Of a stretch of DNA of 64,000 bases, positions 59,799 to 64,000 are shown piece by piece (position 1 is the first letter of the stretch; each line of letters starts with the position of its first letter). The DNA is taken from NCBI RefSeq assembly GCF_026274175.1, contig NZ_JAPHNL010000263.1, forward strand, positions 1-64,000. Direction: 5' to 3'. Origin of the DNA: Streptomyces beihaiensis. GTDB taxonomy: Bacteria > Actinomycetota > Actinomycetes > Streptomycetales > Streptomycetaceae. Position numbers and translations under genes: made by a program. A model generated the notes under the pieces. The model was not told where the DNA came from. It ran no database searches and saw nothing but the letters and a program-made list of their open reading frames with translations.

Positions 59799-62192
59799 AT
59801 GAGCCAGTCGAGCGCCGCACAGGAGCAGTCCGTACCGGGAAAGGCCACGTCACGGAAGGCCGAGTCACGGAAGGCCACGTCACGGAAGGCCGAGTCACGG
59901 AAGGCCGAATCGGGTGGGGCCGAGGCGGGGAAGGCCACACCGGCCCAGCCGTCCGTCGGCACTCTCGCCGCCCACCGGCCCCACCCGGTGAACGGTGGCG
60001 ATCTCGACGGCGAGTACACCGGAAAGTTCGCCGCGAAGTACGCCGGGATCGTCGGCGACATCGACGCGGACCCGGACGACTACGAGGACGAATACGCGCC
60101 CGCGCACGCGGGCGAGGAGCTGCCGCAGGGCCGGTTCCTCGACCGGGAGCGCAGCTGGCTGGCGTTCAACGAGCGGGTCCTTGAGCTCGCCGAGGACCCG
60201 AACACCCCGCTCCTGGAGCGCGCCAACTTCCTGGCGATCTTCGCCTCCAACCTGGACGAGTTCTTCATGGTCCGGGTGGCGGGCCTCAAGCGCCGTATCG
60301 CCACCGGGGTCGCCACCCGCTCGGCCTCCGGGCTCCAGCCACGCGAGGTCCTGGAGCTGATCTGGAACCGCTCCCGCGAGCTCATGGCCCGGCACGCCGC
60401 CTGCTACCAGGAGGAGATCGCCCCGGCGCTGGCCGACGAGGGCATCCACATCGTCCGCTGGCACGAGCTCACCGACAAGGAGCAGTCCCGGCTCTACTCG
60501 CTGTACATGCAGCAGATCTTCCCGGTGCTCACGCCGCTGGCGGTCGACCCGGCGCACCCGTTCCCGTACATCTCGGGTCTCTCCCTGAACCTCGCGGTCG
60601 TGGTCAGCAACCCGGTCTCCGGCCACCGCCACTTCGCCCGCGTCAAGGTGCCGCCGCTGCTCTCCCGCTTCCTGGAGGCGTCGCCGCAGCGGTACGTGCC
60701 CATCGAGGACGTCATCGCCGCGCCCCGGCACCTCGGCGAGCTGTTCCCGGGCATGACGGTCGAGGAACACCACATGTTCCGCCTCACCCGCAACGAGGAC
60801 CTGGAGGTCGAGGAGGACGACACCGAGAACCTTCTCCAGGCCCTGGAGAAGGAGCTCATGCGGCGCCGGTTCGGCCCGCCCGTGCGCCTGGAGGTCGAGG
60901 AGACCATCGACTCCGAGGTGCTCAGCCTCCTCGTGCGCGAGCTGAAGATCGGCGAGGCGGAGGTGTACCCGCTGCCGGGCCCGCTCGACCTGACCGGCCT
61001 GTTCTCCGTCGCCCGCATCGACCGGCCCGAGCTGAAGTACCCGAAGTTCGTCGCGGGCACCCACCGCGACCTCGCCGAGGTCGAGTCGGCGTCGGCCCCC
61101 GACGTCTTCGCCGCCCTGCGCACCCACGACGTTTTGCTCCACCACCCGTACGACAGCTTCTCCACCTCCGTACAGGCGTTCCTTGAGCAGGCGGCCGCCG
61201 ACCCGGACGTGCTCGCCATCAAGCAGACGCTGTACCGGACCTCCGGCGACTCGCCGATCGTCGACGCGCTGATAGAGGCGGCCGAGTCCGGCAAGCAGGT
61301 GCTCGTCCTGGTGGAGATCAAGGCGCGCTTCGACGAGCAGGCCAACATCAAGTGGGCCAGGAAGCTGGAGGAGTCCGGCTGCCACGTCGTCTACGGTCTC
61401 GTCGGCCTCAAGACCCACTCCAAGCTCTCGCTCGTCGTGCGCCAGGAGGGCGACTCGCTCGTCCGCTACAGCCACGTCGGCACCGGAAACTACAACCCCA
61501 AGACGGCCCGCCTCTACGAGGACCTGGGCCTGCTCACCGCCAACCAGGAAGTCGGAGCCGACCTCTCCGACCTCTTCAACCGGCTGTCGGGCTACTCGCG
61601 CCGTGAGACCTACCGCCGCCTGCTCGTCGCCCCGAAGTCGCTGCGCACGGGCCTGATCACCCGCATCGAGTCGGAGATCAAGCACCACCGCGCCGGCCGC
61701 CCCGCCTACGTCCGCGTCAAGGTCAACTCGATCGTCGACGAGGCCGTCATCGACGCCCTGTACCGGGCGTCGCAGGCGGGCGTGCCGGTCGACATCTGGG
61801 TGCGCGGGATCTGTGCCGTCCGTCCCGGGGTCGCGGGCCTGTCCGAGAACATCCGGGTCCGCTCGATACTCGGCCGCTTCCTCGAACACTCCCGCGTCTT
61901 CGCCTTCGGCAACGGCGGCGAGCCCGAGGTGTGGCTCGGCAGCGCCGACATGATGCACCGCAACCTCGACCGCCGTATCGAGGCCCTGGTCCGCGTGGAG
62001 GACCCGGCCCACCGCGCGGCACTCAACCGGTTGCTCGAAACGGGGATGTCCGACACGACCGCCTCCTGGCACCTGGGCCCGGACGGTGACTGGACCCGGC
62101 ACGCCGCCGACGCGGACGGGCGCCCCCTGCGCAACGTACAGGAGATGCTCATAGACGCCCGGAGGCGCCGGCGTGGCACAGCAACACCTTGA
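59799..62192 (+). CDS. ppk: polyphosphate kinase 1
   Basis: The 797-residue PPK1 polymerises ATP gamma-phosphate into polyphosphate. The core is well conserved: [20 protein letters not shown] (start of the N domain), the autophosphorylated His in [21 protein letters not shown] (His near the loop) and [18 protein letters not shown]. The N-terminal extension contains five copies of a [10 protein letters not shown] unit from a 15-bp DNA repeat (about 59846-59911), so its length is probably strain-variable. Confidence 0.95.
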   Translation: MSQSSAAQEQSVPGKATSRKAESRKATSRKAESRKAESGGAEAGKATPAQPSVGTLAAHRPHPVNGGDLDGEYTGKFAAKYAGIVGDIDADPDDYEDEYAPAHAGEELPQGRFLDRERSWLAFNERVLELAEDPNTPLLERANFLAIFASNLDEFFMVRVAGLKRRIATGVATRSASGLQPREVLELIWNRSRELMARHAACYQEEIAPALADEGIHIVRWHELTDKEQSRLYSLYMQQIFPVLTPLAVDPAHPFPYISGLSLNLAVVVSNPVSGHRHFARVKVPPLLSRFLEASPQRYVPIEDVIAAPRHLGELFPGMTVEEHHMFRLTRNEDLEVEEDDTENLLQALEKELMRRRFGPPVRLEVEETIDSEVLSLLVRELKIGEAEVYPLPGPLDLTGLFSVARIDRPELKYPKFVAGTHRDLAEVESASAPDVFAALRTHDVLLHHPYDSFSTSVQAFLEQAAADPDVLAIKQTLYRTSGDSPIVDALIEAAESGKQVLVLVEIKARFDEQANIKWARKLEESGCHVVYGLVGLKTHSKLSLVVRQEGDSLVRYSHVGTGNYNPKTARLYEDLGLLTANQEVGADLSDLFNRLSGYSRRETYRRLLVAPKSLRTGLITRIESEIKHHRAGRPAYVRVKVNSIVDEAVIDALYRASQAGVPVDIWVRGICAVRPGVAGLSENIRVRSILGRFLEHSRVFAFGNGGEPEVWLGSADMMHRNLDRRIEALVRVEDPAHRAALNRLLETGMSDTTASWHLGPDGDWTRHAADADGRPLRNVQEMLIDARRRRRGTATP

Positions 62193-63246
62193 GTCCGACG
62201 TGTCGTCCGACGAGGCGGGCCACGTCCTGGCCGGCTATCTGCGGGCCCAGGCCACGGAGTTCCTGCGCTCGCTGCGCCAGCACGGCGAGAGCGGTGCGGC
62301 GGGCGACACCGCCGGCGCGGCCCGCTCCCTGCGCCGCGCCGCCCGCCGGGTCAGTGGCACGCTGCACACCTTCCGCCCGCTGCTGGACGCGGACTGGTCG
62401 GACACGCTCCGCCCCGAACTGGCGTGGCTGTCGGGCACGTTGGCGCAGGAACACGCGTACGCGGACCGTCTCGAACGCCTGCACGAGGCGCTGCGCAGGC
62501 TGACGACCGCCACGACGGCCACGACCGCGCCACCGCCGCAGCGCACCGAGCGCGAACCCCGGACCTCGGCTTCGGCTTCCCCGTCGGCATCGGCATCGGC
62601 ATCGGCACCGGCACCGGCATCGGCTCGGTCGAAGCCTCCCGGCCCCGCCTCCCGGGAGACCCTCACCGTGGGCGCGGCCAAGGCGACCGCGCTGCTCGAC
62701 CGCCAGCTGACGCTCGCCCGGACACGGGCCCACAGCACGGCGCTGCAGGCCCTCGGCTCGTCCCGGTTCCACGCGGTCGCGGACAGCGTCGCCGTACTGG
62801 CCAGCGAGGTCCCGCTCTCCGGCGCCGACATACCGCTGGCGAAACTCGCCGCGCAGGCCGAGTCACGCCTGACGGAGGCGGTCGTGGCGCTGCACGACGC
62901 GGCGGGCCGGACCCCGTGCAGGACGACCCCGTACGACGCGGACACCGACGCGCCCTGGCACCACGTGCGGCTCCTGCTTCGTCTGCACCGTTACGCGCAG
63001 GAGGTCACGGACGGCCGGCCCGCCGCCGACGGCACGTGGCAGGCCGACGCGGCCCGCGCCCTCGACGCCCACCGCGACGCCGCCGAGGCCGCGGCCGCCG
63101 CCGCCCAGGCGGCCCGCACGGCACGGATCGCCCCGTCGACGGCATACGCCCTGGGCGTCCTCCACGCCGACCAGCGCCACCAGGTGGAGGCCGCCCGTGC
63201 CGCGTTCACCCGGGCATGGCAACGAGAGGCGGTGGGCACACCGTGA
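62173..63246 (+). CDS. CHAD-domain protein
   Basis: The 357-residue helical protein has the conserved His/Arg/Lys pattern of CHAD domains ([28 protein letters not shown]-like [18 protein letters not shown]), known to bind polyphosphate. It overlaps ppk by 20 bp from GTG 62173, consistent with a polyphosphate-linked job. An Ala-Ser repeat of GGCATC/GGCTTC hexamers (62565-62630) splits the two helical halves. Confidence 0.88.
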   Translation: MAQQHLESDVSSDEAGHVLAGYLRAQATEFLRSLRQHGESGAAGDTAGAARSLRRAARRVSGTLHTFRPLLDADWSDTLRPELAWLSGTLAQEHAYADRLERLHEALRRLTTATTATTAPPPQRTEREPRTSASASPSASASASAPAPASARSKPPGPASRETLTVGAAKATALLDRQLTLARTRAHSTALQALGSSRFHAVADSVAVLASEVPLSGADIPLAKLAAQAESRLTEAVVALHDAAGRTPCRTTPYDADTDAPWHHVRLLLRLHRYAQEVTDGRPAADGTWQADAARALDAHRDAAEAAAAAAQAARTARIAPSTAYALGVLHADQRHQVEAARAAFTRAWQREAVGTP

Positions 63247-63253
63247 ACACCCC

Positions 63254-63715
63254 ATGACCGCGCACCACGGCACCGGCCCGGACCCGCACGCCGCCGCGCG
63301 AGGCCCGCTGGTCCGCGCCGCGGGCTGCGTGCTGTGGCGCCACTGCCCGCTCAGCGGCGGCACGGTCGAGATCTGCCTCGTGCACCGCCCCAAGTACGAC
63401 GACTGGTCCCACCCCAAGGGCAAGCTCAAGCGCGGCGAGGCCCCGCGGGACGCGGCGTTGCGCGAGGTGCTCGAGGAGACCGGAGCGGCCTGCGAGCTCG
63501 GGGCGCCGCTGCCGACGGCGCGCTACCTGGACGCACGCCACCGCCCGAAGGAGGTCCACTACTGGGCCGCCGAGGCGACCTCCGGCGCGTTCGTTCCCAG
63601 CCACGAAGTCGACCGCATCCGGTGGCTGCCGCCCGACGCGGCCCGCGCCCGCCTCACCCAGCCGCGCGACCGCGACCTCGTCGACGCCCTGCTCGACGCC
63701 CTCCGCGCGGCCTGA
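63254..63715 (+). CDS. NUDIX hydrolase (MutT-like)
   Basis: The 153-residue protein carries a full NUDIX box, G-x5-E-x7-REVLEETGA, after HPKGKLKRGE. Streptomyces carry such a gene between the ppk/CHAD pair and pstS. Substrates may be dinucleoside polyphosphates or oxidised nucleotides. ATG 63254 is preferred; it follows the CHAD stop by 7 bp. Confidence 0.9.
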   Translation: MTAHHGTGPDPHAAARGPLVRAAGCVLWRHCPLSGGTVEICLVHRPKYDDWSHPKGKLKRGEAPRDAALREVLEETGAACELGAPLPTARYLDARHRPKEVHYWAAEATSGAFVPSHEVDRIRWLPPDAARARLTQPRDRDLVDALLDALRAA

Positions 63716-64000
63716 GCCCGGCCCGAGCCACAGCCCGCGCCCGGCCCGAGCCGAGCCCGGACCCGCTCCGAGCCGCGCCCTGAGCCGCGGCCCGCGAACC
63801 CCTCACGTCACGCGCCTCACAGCCTGGCGCCGTGACCACTCCGTGACCTAACCACACCGCCCGCTTAGGTTCACCCGCCGTTCACTTTCGCCCATCGGCC
63901 GCTTCACCTGATCTGCCTAATTTCGGCCTTACGCGGTGAGCACCGGGACGAGAATCCGGTGCGACCGACCGCACCACGACCGACCGAACGTCCGCAGACT
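63716..64000 (+). promoter_or_regulatory. pst upstream region with PHO box
   Basis: Four 11-bp PhoP units lie in tandem at 63869-63912: GTTCACCCGCC, GTTCACTTTCG, CCCATCGGCCG, CTTCACCTGAT. The first two match the GTTCACC consensus best. By synteny the next gene should be pstS, induced by PhoP under phosphate limitation. The stretch 63716-63860 is GC-rich spacer with no gene seen. Confidence 0.8.

Noticed and set aside
59895-62102. 735-codon open frame on the minus strand opposite ppk
   Set aside because: High third-position GC opens antisense frames. The plus strand encodes a fully conserved PPK1, and the antisense product has no recognisable motif and a skewed Arg/Val/Asp composition.

Overview
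The window is high-GC actinomycete DNA with frequent GTG/TTG starts, ATGA/GTGA overlaps and a GlnR, mycothiol (MshD) and PPK gene set typical of Streptomyces. The first 17 bases match the 3' end of the Illumina TruSeq read-1 adapter, so base 1 is an assembly edge and the first gene is cut by an artefact.

Layout. (1) 18-8190 is conserved chromosome: a truncated Q-rich membrane protein, a MoaD/ThiS-like protein, an alpha/beta hydrolase, GlnR, a LacI-family regulator, an HtrA-like protease and an MprA/MprB-like two-component system. (2) 8229-54622 is a complete biosynthetic gene cluster of about 46 kb. (3) 54917-64000 is conserved chromosome again: mycothiol synthase, a GntR/ABC-transporter operon, polyphosphate kinase, a CHAD protein, a NUDIX hydrolase and a PHO box that should drive pstS just beyond the window. 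From memory, the flanks follow S. coelicolor order (about SCO4159 to SCO4143), so the cluster appears inserted into a core region between the two-component system and mshD.

The cluster is of the simocyclinone type. It holds: an angucycline type II PKS block in urd/lan order (28364-37128); NDP-hexose genes and a glycosyltransferase fitting a D-olivose-type 2,6-dideoxysugar; aminocoumarin genes (NRPS, P450, MbtH, NovJ/NovK-like reductases, flavin halogenase, NovL/SimL-like amide ligase); and a SimR/SimX-like repressor and exporter pair. As I recall, simocyclinone's tetraene diacid linker is made by a modular type I PKS. None is present here. Instead there is a discrete ACP, a ketosynthase, a Cys-less ketosynthase-like partner and a FabG-like reductase, plus a carotenoid-oxygenase-like enzyme with an aldehyde dehydrogenase, a BAHD-like acyltransferase and a KASIII-like pair. 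My main hypothesis is that a polyene is built by this discrete system, cut and oxidised to a dicarboxylic acid, and used to bridge sugar and aminocoumarin.

Control. Seven promoters in the cluster share one rigid module: NTAG-like boxes 11 bp apart, then GCTTG 13 bp after the second box, then a GARGCT-like -10. They precede all main transcription units except those of the exporter and the regulators. The likely activator is an orphan OmpR-type regulator at the right edge. It lacks the conserved Thr and Lys of its receiver domain and carries a TTA codon. Other features of note are a branched leader RNA with mutually exclusive hairpins, an aldo/keto reductase pseudogene and an IS630-like transposase remnant.
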